64,000 nt of DNA, from the NCBI GenBank assembly GCA_017305715.1, contig JAFKKG010000011.1:1-64000 (forward strand), read 5' to 3'. Every line of letters starts with the position of its first letter. Position 1 is the first letter of the stretch. Source of the DNA: Hyphomicrobiales bacterium (GTDB lineage: Bacteria > Pseudomonadota > Alphaproteobacteria > Rhizobiales > Xanthobacteraceae). The notes beneath the pieces were generated by a model. The model saw only the letters and a program-made list of their open reading frames with translations. It was not told the DNA's origin and made no database searches. The translations under genes and the position numbers were made by a program. Positions 8,395-16,813 of this stretch are shown here, piece by piece.

Positions 8395-9249
8395 ATGCAG
8401 GGGAAGAGGGGCATGAACGCGACGTCAGCCAGGAAGAAGCCGTCATTGTCGGTCGTCGGCCCACCCGGCCATTTCAACGCCATCCAGAAGGTCTGCGCGA
8501 TCCTGCGCGTGCTGGCGCAGAACTCGCCGCTGCGGCTGACCGAGATCGCCGACGCCACCTCGCTGAACAAGGCGACCACGCTGCGGATTCTCGGCTCGCT
8601 GATCGAGGAGGGCTTTGTCAGCCGCGTGACCGGCGCCAAAACCTATGAGCTCGGCCAGGAAGCGCGGGTGATGGCGGTCAGCGCCCGCCGCACCGTCGAC
8701 ATCGCCGAACTGGCGCAGCCGAGCCTGCTGCGGCTCTCGGAGCGATCCGCCGACACATCATTGCTGTCGGTGCGCAGCGGCGTCGAGGCGCTGTATTTGG
8801 CGCGTTCGGTCGGCAGCCATCCGTTGCAGCCCAATTATCTGCAGATCGGCAGCCGGCGTCCGCTCGGCGTCGGCGCCGGCAGCCTTGCGCTGATGGTGTG
8901 GCTGCCGGACGCTGAGATCGACGCGATCATCGAAATCATCATGCCGCGGCTGGCGAAGTCGCCGCGCATCACGCCGAAATATCTGCGCGAGCGGATCGGC
9001 GTGGCCCGCAAGCATGGCCATACCGTGCAACTCGACGCCGCCCTTCCCGGCATGGGCGGCGTCGGCGTGCCGATCCGCGATGACGCCGGACAGGTGATCG
9101 CGGCACTCAGCGTCGGCGCCTCCAGCGACCGGATCAGGCGGCGTGAAGCCGAGCTTGCGGAAATGCTGAAAAAGGAAGCGGTGATCCTGATGCGGGCGAT
9201 GGCGCAGCCGGCCAAGCCGGGCGCGCTGAAGATGATCAAGGCGAGCTAG
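8395..9249 (+). CDS. IclR family transcriptional regulator
   Basis: A 284-residue regulator. The winged helix-turn-helix covers about residues 25-85 (LRLTEIADATSLNKATTLRI is the core), followed by the IclR effector domain with LGVGAGSLALMVWLP and a C-terminal VGVPIRDDAGQVIAALSVG. IclR proteins bind small organic acids and control neighbouring catabolic genes. Two starts are possible: ATG 8395 with GGGAG close upstream, or ATG 8413 (MNATSARKKP) next to a GAGGGG run. It is convergent with the tripartite carboxylate transporter, 13 bases between stops, and follows the M20 peptidase. I expect it to control one or both; the sequence does not decide. Confidence 0.92.
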   Translation: MQGKRGMNATSARKKPSLSVVGPPGHFNAIQKVCAILRVLAQNSPLRLTEIADATSLNKATTLRILGSLIEEGFVSRVTGAKTYELGQEARVMAVSARRTVDIAELAQPSLLRLSERSADTSLLSVRSGVEALYLARSVGSHPLQPNYLQIGSRRPLGVGAGSLALMVWLPDAEIDAIIEIIMPRLAKSPRITPKYLRERIGVARKHGHTVQLDAALPGMGGVGVPIRDDAGQVIAALSVGASSDRIRRREAELAEMLKKEAVILMRAMAQPAKPGALKMIKAS

Positions 9250-9262
9250 GACGCCTGCGGGA

Positions 9263-10771
9263 TCAAGCCCCTTCATCCAGCGCGACGAGCTCGCGCTTCT
9301 TGCGCAATGAGGGCAATAGCGGCCCGACCAGCAGCAGCACGGCGAGCGCGAGGCAAACCGCCGAGATCGGCCGCGTCACGAACGTCGTGAGATCGCCCTG
9401 CGAGAGGATCAGCGACTTGCGCAGATTGTTCTCCAGCATCGGCCCGAGCACGAAGGCGAGCACCAGCGGCGCCGGCTCATAGCCGAGCTTGCGCATGAAA
9501 TAGCCGATGATGCCGAACGCGATCATGACATAGACGTCGAACACGTTGTTGCTGGAGCAATAGACGCCGAGGATCGTGAACAGGATGATCAGCGGGAACA
9601 GGATATTGTACGGCAGCTTCAGGAGCTGGACCCACATCCCGATCATCGGCAGATTGAGCACCAGCAGCATCACATTGCCGATATACATGCTGGCAACGAT
9701 GCCCCAGAACAGGCCGGGATTCTGGGTGATCAAGAGCGGACCGGGCTGCAGGCCGTGGATCACGAACGCGCCGAGCAGCAGCGCCATCACCACGTTCGGC
9801 GGAATGCCGAGCGTCATCAGCGGAATGAAGGCGCCGCCGGCCGCCGCATTGTTGGCGGATTCGGGTCCCGCCACGCCTTCGATCGCGCCGTGGCCAAAGC
9901 GCTCCGGCGTTTTCGACAGCCGCTTCTCCAGCGCGTACGACGCAAACGAGGAGATCACGGCGCCGCCACCCGGCAAAATGCCGAGGAAGAATCCAAGAAC
10001 CGTTCCGCGCCCGATCGGTCCGGCGCTGGCCTTCCAGTCCGCCTTGCTTGGAAGAAGCTGCGTGATCCTGGCGTTGATGATGTCGCGCTTGATGACCTGT
10101 TCGGTGTTGAGCAGCACCTCGGCGACGCCGAACAGGCCCATCACCACGGGGACGAGGCCGATGCCGTCGATCAATTCGATCCGGCCGAAGGTCAGTCGCG
10201 GCTGCGCGGTAATGCTGTCGAGCCCGATCAGGCCGAGCACGATTCCGATGCAGGCCATCAGCAGCGCTTTGGCCATCGACCCCTGCGTCAGGAAGGTCAG
10301 CACCACGAGGCCGAGCGCCATCAGGCTGAAATATTCGGCAGGCCCGAATGCGATCGCGACGCTGGCGAGCGACGGCGCGACCAGCATCAGCGCGATCAGC
10401 GCGAAGGTGCCGGCGATGAACGAGCCGAACGCGGAGATGCCGAGCGCAGGGCCGGCGCGGCCTTGCTTCGCCATCTGGTGGCCGTCGATGCAGGTGACGA
10501 CGGAAGCAGCCTCGCCGGGGATATTGACCAGGATCGACGTCGTCGAGCCGCCATACATCGAGCCGTAATAGATGCCGGCCATCATGATGATGCCGGATTC
10601 CGGCGTTCCCGACAGCGTCACCGGCAGCAGCAGCGACATCGCCGAGATCGGCCCGATGCCGGGCAGCACGCCGACCAGCGTGCCGATGAAGACGCCGATG
10701 AAGCAGTACAGCAGGTTGATCGGCAGCAATGCGACGCCGAAACCATGCGCGACGTTGATGAGCGTATCCAT
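9263..10771 (-). CDS. tctA: Tripartite tricarboxylate transporter large permease (TctA family)
   Basis: A 502-residue inner-membrane protein with about a dozen hydrophobic segments. TctA hallmarks are LLYCFIGVFIGTLVGVLPGI near the N-terminus, YYGSMYGGSTTSILVNIPGE, and GILPGGGAVISSFASYALEK in the second half. It forms the channel of a secondary, ion-driven carboxylate importer together with the small TctB subunit and the periplasmic TctC/Bug protein. It is the last gene of a leftward tctC-tctB-tctA unit, 7 bases after tctB. Gene symbol indicates family, not proven citrate transport. Confidence 0.93.
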   Translation of the reverse strand: MDTLINVAHGFGVALLPINLLYCFIGVFIGTLVGVLPGIGPISAMSLLLPVTLSGTPESGIIMMAGIYYGSMYGGSTTSILVNIPGEAASVVTCIDGHQMAKQGRAGPALGISAFGSFIAGTFALIALMLVAPSLASVAIAFGPAEYFSLMALGLVVLTFLTQGSMAKALLMACIGIVLGLIGLDSITAQPRLTFGRIELIDGIGLVPVVMGLFGVAEVLLNTEQVIKRDIINARITQLLPSKADWKASAGPIGRGTVLGFFLGILPGGGAVISSFASYALEKRLSKTPERFGHGAIEGVAGPESANNAAAGGAFIPLMTLGIPPNVVMALLLGAFVIHGLQPGPLLITQNPGLFWGIVASMYIGNVMLLVLNLPMIGMWVQLLKLPYNILFPLIILFTILGVYCSSNNVFDVYVMIAFGIIGYFMRKLGYEPAPLVLAFVLGPMLENNLRKSLILSQGDLTTFVTRPISAVCLALAVLLLVGPLLPSLRKKRELVALDEGA

Positions 10772-10778
10772 GATGCGG

Positions 10779-11264
10779 TCAGCCGATTTCGAAGATGCCC
10801 GAAGGCAACTGGATCAACAGGAGGCGCTTGAGGACCCACCACATGCCGAGCGGGGCGAGCACGGCAATCGGGATCGTGAGCGACCAGCGCACCGGGTCGA
10901 TCAGGCGCAGCAGCAGCACCATCAGGGGGATCGACGACAGCGGGAAGCCGAACGTATCGAGCGAGAAGGAGAATGCGGTGAGGCAGGCGATGATCAGCAA
11001 TGGCTTGGTCCAGCGCGTGTTCTCCCAGCGCGAGCCGAAGGTCGGTCCACCCTCGGTGAGGGACGCAATGATGATCGACACCGCAAACAGGCTCATCAGA
11101 ATGCCGACATAGAACAGCACGAAACCGGAGCCGGGCTCGTGGATGGTGCCGAGCTTCAGCTTGATCCCGTGCCAGATCACGAAACCACCGAGGGCAAGCC
11201 CGATCAGTCCGCCCCACAATTCGGAATTGTCGAGGCGGAATTTGACGTTGCTGTCATTGCTCAT
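10779..11264 (-). CDS. tctB: Tripartite tricarboxylate transporter small subunit (TctB family)
   Basis: A 161-residue membrane protein with about four hydrophobic segments: WGGLIGLALGGFVIWHGIKL near the start, then SGFVLFYVGILMSLFAVSII and two in the second half. Size, topology and position directly upstream of the large permease identify the small TctB subunit. TctB sequences diverge widely, so context carries much of the call. It is transcribed leftward between tctC and tctA; the tctC stop lies 144 bases upstream, across a palindromic repeat, so tctC and tctBA may be expressed at different levels. Confidence 0.88.
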   Translation of the reverse strand: MSNDSNVKFRLDNSELWGGLIGLALGGFVIWHGIKLKLGTIHEPGSGFVLFYVGILMSLFAVSIIIASLTEGGPTFGSRWENTRWTKPLLIIACLTAFSFSLDTFGFPLSSIPLMVLLLRLIDPVRWSLTIPIAVLAPLGMWWVLKRLLLIQLPSGIFEIG

Positions 11265-11345
11265 GGATTGCTCTCGGTCGTTCCCCCGGCGCGACGCAGC
11301 CCGGAGTGATGCGTTGCAGAACCGGGGTCTATTGCGGTCACTTGG

Positions 11346-11392
11346 GTCCCGGCTCTGCGGAGCGGCACTCCTTACCGCACCGCGTCCGGGAC
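11346..11392. repeat. Palindromic intergenic repeat between tctC and tctB
   Basis: GTCCCGG (11346-11352) and CCGGGAC (11386-11392) enclose a GC-rich interior. The element lies inside the leftward tctC-tctB-tctA unit just after the tctC stop. It resembles other dispersed Bradyrhizobium-type palindromes. It may reduce read-through into tctBA, so that the binding protein is made in excess, a common arrangement in such transporters. Confidence 0.5.
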
Positions 11393-11408
11393 ACGAGGAT
11401 GGTCGGTC

Positions 11409-12374
11409 CTACTTCTTCGCCAGCCCGAGGGAATCGATCACCTTGCGTTCGGACTCGGTGACCTCGACGACGAATTTCTTGTAGTCCTCGGTGTTCTTGT
11501 AGTTCGGCACCATGTCGTATTTGGCAAGCGTAGCGACCACGGCCGGATCTTCCAGCGCCTTCTTGAACGCGTCATGCAGCTTGGCAACGATCTTCGGATC
11601 CATGCCCTTCGGACCGGCGATGCCGAACGGCGAATCGTAGACCATGGGATAGCCGAGTTCCTTCAGCGTCGGCACGTCAGGGAAATTGGGCGAACGCGTT
11701 CCGGTCCACACCATCAGGAGACGGAGTTTGCCGGCGTCGACCAGCGGGCGCCATCCGGTCGAATCCGCCTGCAGCATGGTGTGCTGGCCGAGGACAGCGG
11801 CGTTGGTTTCCGCACCGCCCTTGAACGGCACCTGGGTCAGCTTGACGCCGGCCATGGTTGCGATCTGTTCCATGCCGATATGCAGCGAGGTGCCCGTGCC
11901 GGGTGTCGCGTAGGTCACCTTGCCGGGATTTTGCTTGGCGAAGTCGATCACGTCCTTCCAGGTCTTGAAGGGCGACTCGGCGCTGGTGGTGACGCCGAAG
12001 GTGTAGCCGGTGAGATGGACGATGTAGGAGAAGTCCTTGGACGGATCCCACGAGACTTCCTGCATCAAGGGCAGGCGGAATACGGTGATCGGGAGTTGCG
12101 CGATGGTGTAGCCGTCGGGCTTGGAGGCTGCCGCCATGGTCGCCGGACCGACGGTGCCGCCGCCGCCCGCCTTGTTGTCGATCGCGATCGGCTGGCCGAG
12201 AATCTTCGACGCGCTTTCGGCGATTGCGCGCATCGTGAGGTCGGTCGATCCGCCGGCCGGCCACGGCACGATCAGGGTGATCGGCTTGGTGGGATATTCC
12301 TGCGCGCCGGCGGCGGCGGAAATCAACATGCCGACGGCAGCGACAGCGAACATCAGACGGTTTCGGCTGGACAT
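11409..12374 (-). CDS. tctC: Bug-family periplasmic carboxylate-binding protein (TctC)
   Basis: A 321-residue secreted binding protein. An N-terminal signal peptide with a hydrophobic core (MFAVAAVGMLISAAAGA) is predicted to be cleaved near residue 24, before QEYPTKPITL. Bug-family hallmarks are IVPWPAGGSTDLTMRA, QPIAIDNKAGGGG, and YATPGTGTSLHIGME. It captures a carboxylate in the periplasm for TctBA. GGGGGAG lies 8 bases before the ATG, a strong site suiting high expression. It heads the leftward transporter unit. The space upstream to 12773 separates it from the divergent SCP2-like gene. The ligand cannot be predicted. Confidence 0.93.
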   Translation of the reverse strand: MSSRNRLMFAVAAVGMLISAAAGAQEYPTKPITLIVPWPAGGSTDLTMRAIAESASKILGQPIAIDNKAGGGGTVGPATMAAASKPDGYTIAQLPITVFRLPLMQEVSWDPSKDFSYIVHLTGYTFGVTTSAESPFKTWKDVIDFAKQNPGKVTYATPGTGTSLHIGMEQIATMAGVKLTQVPFKGGAETNAAVLGQHTMLQADSTGWRPLVDAGKLRLLMVWTGTRSPNFPDVPTLKELGYPMVYDSPFGIAGPKGMDPKIVAKLHDAFKKALEDPAVVATLAKYDMVPNYKNTEDYKKFVVEVTESERKVIDSLGLAKK

Positions 12375-12773
12375 CTCAAACTCCCCCTTACGGCCCCGTC
12401 AGAAGCGAGACCTGTTGTTTTCTTCATGCGATCGATCTTCCCCGAAAATGATTGAGAAGAAAAGCTTATTGGCCGCGCTAACGTGCGCAATGGGTTCAGC
12501 AATTAGCTGCAATCGACCGCTGCGACAATTTGGTCTGTTGCAGCATCCCGAGCGGCGGAATTCGGCCATCCGCAGGCCGCGCTTCGCGGCGGGGCGTGCA
12601 AGTCATGCCACAGCCTCCGCGTTCAGTTGGCCTACAGCGATAATCAAGGGATGCTAAAGGTCGAGGCGTCTTGCGAAGGCCGGGCGTTTCAGGCCATCAT
12701 GGTCCCGGCCGGACGGGCTGGTTCCGTTCGGTTTTGCCGATGTGGGCATTGCAGGGACGCCTGCCTGGAGCGC
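12375..12773. other. Divergent intergenic region between tctC and the SCP2-like/hydrolase unit
   Basis: About 400 bases separate the start of tctC (leftward) from the start of the SCP2-like gene (rightward), so promoters for both should lie here. A small hairpin CCGCGCTTCGCGG is visible near 12575. An in-frame extension of the rightward gene reaches back to 12627 but has no family character. I see no convincing promoter consensus or named operator. Confidence 0.4.
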
Positions 12774-13190
12774 ATGAGTTCAGCTTCCAACGCAACCGAC
12801 GCCACGGTCAACAAGGCATTCGCCGCCATCCCCGCGCTTCTCGAACAGGCGCCGGCGTTGATCGGGCGTGGGCGGTTTCTCGACTGCGAGTGCCTGCTCG
12901 GGCCGACCAGCCATCCCTTTCACGCCTCGATCCGTGCCGGCCGTATCGTCGACCTGACGCCGGCACCCGTCCTGATGCGGTCGTGGCGGTTCGCCTACCG
13001 CGCTTCTCCTGCCGCCTGGGCGGCGTATTGGCAGTCCGAACCCCGGCCGGGCTGGCACGATCTGCTCGCCTTGACAAAACGCGGCGAAGCCGTGCTCGAA
13101 GGCGATCTGCATCCCTTCATGGCGCATCTGCAATATTTCAAGGATGTGCTGGCGCTGCCACGGCAGCATTTTGCGATGGCCGCGTCATGA
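12774..13190 (+). CDS. Small SCP2-like domain protein
   Basis: A 138-residue cytoplasmic protein without signal peptide. The pattern, a hydrophobic helical N-terminus, then CECLLGPTSHPFHASIRAGR, RFAYRASPAAWAAYWQ and a closing EGDLHPFMAHLQYFKDVLAL, resembles SCP2 sterol-carrier-like proteins that bind hydrophobic acyl ligands. That call is from memory of the pattern and not certain. The ATG at 12774 has GGAG only 3 bases upstream; a longer frame from 12627 has no similarity I recognise. Its stop overlaps the start of the alpha/beta hydrolase (ATGA), so the two are translationally coupled, suggesting one handles the ligand of the other. Confidence 0.6.
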   Translation: MSSASNATDATVNKAFAAIPALLEQAPALIGRGRFLDCECLLGPTSHPFHASIRAGRIVDLTPAPVLMRSWRFAYRASPAAWAAYWQSEPRPGWHDLLALTKRGEAVLEGDLHPFMAHLQYFKDVLALPRQHFAMAAS

Positions 13191-14077
13191 GCGCCTATAT
13201 CGAGCCGATCATCGGCCGCTATGTCCATGTCGACATCGGCGGCGAGGCGCACCGGATCTATTTCGAGGAGAACGGCCAAGGAAACAACGATGCCATTCCG
13301 CTGGTCTGTCTGCACACCGCGGGCTCCGATGCGCGGCAATGGCGGCATCTGCTCGCCGATGCCGAGTTCGCCAAAAACTTCCGCATCATCGCCTTCGACA
13401 TGCCCTGGCATGGCAAGTCCAATCCGCCGGCCAGTTGGACTGGCGGGGAATATCAGCTCACCACCGCGCGCTACACCGAGACCATCCGGGCGTTCTGCAA
13501 GGCGCTGAAGCTCGACAAGCCGGTGGTGATGGGCTGTTCGATCGGTGGCCGCATCGTCCTCAACCTCGCGATCGATCACGCTGCCGAGTTCCGCGCACTG
13601 ATTGGTTTGGAGGCCGCCGATTTCCAGGCGCCCTGGTATGACACCACCTGGCTGAACCGGCCGGACGTCCATGGTGGCGAGGTCTGCGCGGCGCTGGTAT
13701 CGGGCCTCATCGCCCCGCAGAGTCCGGATGTCTCCCGAACCGAGACATTATGGGGCTACAAGCAGGGCGGACCGGGCGTCTTCAAGGGCGATCTGTATTT
13801 CTATCGGGTGGATGGCGATCTGCGCGGCCGGGTCGAGACAATCGATACTAAAGTATGTCCGCTGTTTTTGCTGACGGGCGAGTATGATTTCTCCTGCACG
13901 CCGGAAGATACGAAACGGACCGCCGCCGCCATCGGGGGCGCCAGTGTCACGATCATGGAGCAACTCGGTCATTTTCCGATGAGCGAGAACCCCGAACAGT
14001 TTCGCCGCTACATTTCGCCGGTGCTCGGCGAAATCCTCAAGCAATCGATGCAACACAGACAAGGAATTAAAGTATGA
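13187..14077 (+). CDS. Alpha/beta fold hydrolase
   Basis: A 296-residue serine hydrolase. The nucleophile elbow is GCSIGG with Ser118; the oxyanion stretch is HTAGSDARQW; DMPWHGKS follows strand 4; a late LLTGEYDFSC supplies the acid and LGHFPMSENP the catalytic His. No signal peptide, so cytoplasmic. The start overlaps the preceding SCP2-like stop by 4 bases and its own stop overlaps the gltI start by 4 bases (ATGA at 14074), so a hydrolase is translationally coupled to an amino-acid binding protein. This suggests hydrolysis of an ester or amide of the transported compound, an inference. Could alternatively be a haloperoxidase-like or C-C bond hydrolase. Confidence 0.88.
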   Translation: MSAYIEPIIGRYVHVDIGGEAHRIYFEENGQGNNDAIPLVCLHTAGSDARQWRHLLADAEFAKNFRIIAFDMPWHGKSNPPASWTGGEYQLTTARYTETIRAFCKALKLDKPVVMGCSIGGRIVLNLAIDHAAEFRALIGLEAADFQAPWYDTTWLNRPDVHGGEVCAALVSGLIAPQSPDVSRTETLWGYKQGGPGVFKGDLYFYRVDGDLRGRVETIDTKVCPLFLLTGEYDFSCTPEDTKRTAAAIGGASVTIMEQLGHFPMSENPEQFRRYISPVLGEILKQSMQHRQGIKV

Positions 14078-14985
14078 AACGCACCTACATGATCGGCTAT
14101 GCGCTGGTGGCCGCTTTCTGCGCCACGCCGGTGATGGCGCAAGAGCTGACCGGCACGCTGAAGAACATCAAGGAAACCGGCGCGATCACGCTCGGTTACC
14201 GCGACACTTCGATTCCCTTTTCCTACCTCGACGACAGCCAGAAGCCGATCGGCTACGCCATGGACATCTGTTACAAGATCGTCGATGCCGTGAAGAAGGA
14301 ACTCAAGCTCGACAAGCTCGAGGTCAAGCTCAATCCGGTGACGTCATCGACCCGCATCCCCTTGCTGGCCAACGGCACCATCGATCTTGAGTGCGGTTCG
14401 ACCACCAACAATGCCGATAGGCAGAAGCAGATTTCCTTCACCAATACCCACTTCCTGACCGCCAGCCGCTACGTCTCGAAGAAGTCGAGCAAGATCAACG
14501 CAATCGACGATCTCAAGGGCAAGCCGGTGGTATCGACCTCGGGTACCACCAATATCAAGCAGCTCACTGAAGCAAATGCTGCCCGTGGCCTCAACGTCAA
14601 CATCATCCCGGCCAAGGACCACGCCGAAGCCTTCCTGATGGTCGAGACCGACCGCGCGGTGGCATTCGTGATGGACGATATCCTGCTGGCAAGCCTGGTC
14701 GCCGGCTCGAAGTCGCCGGACGATTATGTGATCTCCAAGGATGCGTTCTCCAAGCCGGAGCCCTATGGCATCATGCTGCGAAAGGACGACCCGGCCTTCA
14801 AGAAGGTGGTCGATGCCGCCACATCCGCGCTCTATACGGGTGGCGAGGGCCAGAAGATCTACGACAAATGGTTTACCCAGAAGATCCCGCCCAAGGGCCT
14901 GAACCTCAATACGCCGATCAGCCCGGAATTGAAGAACGAGTTCGCCAAGCCGTCGGACTCGCCGGATCCTGATTCCTACAAATAG
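14074..14985 (+). CDS. Glutamate/aspartate-type ABC transporter binding protein, copy 1
   Basis: A 303-residue periplasmic amino-acid binding protein of the GltI type. A signal peptide (hydrophobic core about residues 6-20) ends at VMA-QE, followed by LTGTLKNIKETGAITLGYRD. The family signature SSTRIPLLANGTIDLECGST and TNTHFLTASRYV are clear. It is nearly a duplicate of the next gene: most of the length is identical or conservative, including the C-terminal KIPPKGLNLNTPI. AAGGA precedes the ATG by 8 bases. It is coupled to the hydrolase upstream. A strong hairpin separates it from copy 2, so the two binding proteins may be expressed differently while sharing one permease. Confidence 0.92.
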   Translation: MKRTYMIGYALVAAFCATPVMAQELTGTLKNIKETGAITLGYRDTSIPFSYLDDSQKPIGYAMDICYKIVDAVKKELKLDKLEVKLNPVTSSTRIPLLANGTIDLECGSTTNNADRQKQISFTNTHFLTASRYVSKKSSKINAIDDLKGKPVVSTSGTTNIKQLTEANAARGLNVNIIPAKDHAEAFLMVETDRAVAFVMDDILLASLVAGSKSPDDYVISKDAFSKPEPYGIMLRKDDPAFKKVVDAATSALYTGGEGQKIYDKWFTQKIPPKGLNLNTPISPELKNEFAKPSDSPDPDSYK

Positions 14986-15054
14986 GATTTCCGAAGATAA
15001 CGGCTTTCCGAGCGATACAATGGCCCGGTCATTGCATGGACGAGGGCAAGACGT

Positions 15055-15084
15055 ATGGGCCGAAACTGATGTGTTTCGGCCCAT
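15055..15084. terminator. Strong hairpin between the two binding-protein genes
   Basis: Perfect 11-base arms ATGGGCCGAAA (15055-15065) and TTTCGGCCCAT (15074-15084) with an 8-base loop, midway in the 138-base gap. Only a weak T-rich stretch follows on the + strand, so partial termination or 3' mRNA protection is more likely than full termination. It would let copy 1 transcript be trimmed and stabilised separately from the copy 2-permease transcript. Confidence 0.55.
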
Positions 15085-15123
15085 TTCATGCATAGTTGAA
15101 TTTGTCCAAGCGAGGAGAGACGA

Positions 15124-16041
15124 ATGAAAAGCCTGGGTATGATGAGCCTTGTGGTTGCAGCCGCAGCCTTTGCGACGCAGGTCGGCGCCCAGGAGCTCAC
15201 CGGGACGCTGAAGAAGGTCAAGGAAACCGGCACGATCACGATCGGCTATCGTGATTCGTCGATTCCGTTCTCCTATCTCGACGACAACCAGAAGCCGATC
15301 GGCTTTGCGATCGATATCTGCCGCGTCATCGTCGATGGCGTGAAGTCCGAACTCAAGCTCGACAAGCTGCAAATCGAATTCACGCCGGTGACGTCATCGA
15401 CCCGCATTCCCTTGCTGGCCAACGGCACCATCGACCTCGAATGCGGCTCGACCACCAATAATCCCGAGCGCCTCAAGCAGGTCGCTTTCACCAACACCCA
15501 TTTTCTCACCGCGACCCGCTTCGTCTCGAAGAAGGCAAACAAGCTCGACTCGATCGACGCCCTGAAAGGCAAGTCGGTGGCGTCGAGTTCGGGCACCACC
15601 AATATCAAGCAGCTCACCGAAGCCAATGCTGCCCGCAACCTCGGCATCAACATCATCCCGGCCAAGGAACACGCTGAATCCTTCCTGATGGTCGAGACCG
15701 ATCGCGCCGTTGCGGCGGTGCTCGACGATATCCTGCTGGCGAGCTTCGTTGCCGGATCGAAGGATCCCGGCGCCTATGTCATCTCCAAGGATGCGTTCTC
15801 GAAGCCTGAGCCCTACGGGATCATGTTGCGCAAGGACGATCCGGCGTTCAAGAAGGTGGCCGATGCCGCGACAGCCGCCCTCTACAAGAGCGCGGAAGGC
15901 CAGAAGCTGTACGACAAATGGTTCATGCAGAAGATCCCGCCGAAGGGACTCAATCTCAACACCCCGATCGGCGCGGAGCTGAAATATGAATTTGCCAACC
16001 CTTCCGATTCTTCCGATCCAGATTCCTACAAGGCGATGTGA
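15124..16041 (+). CDS. gltI: Glutamate/aspartate-type ABC transporter binding protein, copy 2
   Basis: A 305-residue periplasmic binding protein, paralogue of the preceding gene. The signal peptide ends at VGA-QE; then LTGTLKKVKETGTITIGYRD, SSTRIPLLANGTIDLECGST, TNNPERLKQ and a C-terminal SDPDSYKAM. GAGGAGAG lies about 5 bases before the ATG. It is followed 37 bases later by the first permease, so this copy is the one positioned as the cognate binding protein of GltJKL. Differences from copy 1 lie in scattered positions, for example NNPERLKQ against NNADRQKQ, compatible with a changed ligand preference. Confidence 0.93.
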   Translation: MKSLGMMSLVVAAAAFATQVGAQELTGTLKKVKETGTITIGYRDSSIPFSYLDDNQKPIGFAIDICRVIVDGVKSELKLDKLQIEFTPVTSSTRIPLLANGTIDLECGSTTNNPERLKQVAFTNTHFLTATRFVSKKANKLDSIDALKGKSVASSSGTTNIKQLTEANAARNLGINIIPAKEHAESFLMVETDRAVAAVLDDILLASFVAGSKDPGAYVISKDAFSKPEPYGIMLRKDDPAFKKVADAATAALYKSAEGQKLYDKWFMQKIPPKGLNLNTPIGAELKYEFANPSDSSDPDSYKAM

Positions 16042-16078
16042 ATCCAACACAGCTTAGCTCGGGCGAACGGGACTCTCC

Positions 16079-16810
16079 GTGAACTATAACTGGAACTGGC
16101 GAATCTTCTTCGAGCCGGCCCCGAACGGGACCGGCACCTATCTGGATATGCTGCTTTCCGGCCTGGTCCTGACCATCGAGACCGCGCTGGTGGCGTGGAT
16201 CATCGCGCTGGTCACCGGTTCGATCATCGGGGTGTTTCGCACCTTGCCGTCGAAGGCGGCGAACCGGATCGCGTTTGCCTATGTCGAATTTTTCCGCAAC
16301 ATGCCGCTTCTGGTGCAACTGTTCCTGTGGTTCTTCGTGCTGCCGGAATTGCTGCCACGGACGGCGGGACTCTGGCTGAAGCAATTGCCAAATGCGCCGT
16401 TTTATACAGCGGCGATCGGGATCGGGCTGTTCATGTCGGCGCGTGTGGCCGTGCAACTGGCGGCGGGCATCGGTTCGCTGCCGCGCGGCCAGAAGCAGGC
16501 CGCCACCGCGCTCGGCCTGACGACGGCGCAGAGCTATCGCTACGTGCTGCTGCCGATGGCGTTTCGCATCGTGCTGCCGCCGCTGACCTCGGAATTTCTC
16601 TCGACCATCAAGAATACGTCCGTCGCCATCACCATCGGCCTGATTGAGCTCACCGGCCAGGCCCGGGCCATGCAGGAGTTTTCGTTTCAGGTGTTCGAGG
16701 CCTTCACGGGTGCGACAGTGTTGTACCTTCTCATCAATATCGTGGTTGTCATCGGCATGCGCTTTCTGGAGCGCGCGGTGGCGGTCCCCGGCTATATCAC
16801 GGGGAAATAA
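16079..16810 (+). CDS. gltJ: Amino-acid ABC transporter permease (GltJ-like)
   Basis: A 243-residue inner-membrane permease of the HAAP family with an N-terminal amphipathic stretch and about five to six membrane spans. The ATPase-coupling loop reads AATALGLTTAQSYRYVLLPM, and EFFRNMPLLVQLFLWFF is typical of GltJ. The start is GTG at 16079, giving MNYNWNWRIFFEP, as in GltJ homologues; its ribosome site is weak. The stop is 3 bases before the next permease, so the two half-permeases are cotranscribed and probably coupled. Together they form the channel for acidic amino acids. Confidence 0.93.
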   Translation: MNYNWNWRIFFEPAPNGTGTYLDMLLSGLVLTIETALVAWIIALVTGSIIGVFRTLPSKAANRIAFAYVEFFRNMPLLVQLFLWFFVLPELLPRTAGLWLKQLPNAPFYTAAIGIGLFMSARVAVQLAAGIGSLPRGQKQAATALGLTTAQSYRYVLLPMAFRIVLPPLTSEFLSTIKNTSVAITIGLIELTGQARAMQEFSFQVFEAFTGATVLYLLINIVVVIGMRFLERAVAVPGYITGK

Positions 16811-16813
16811 GCC

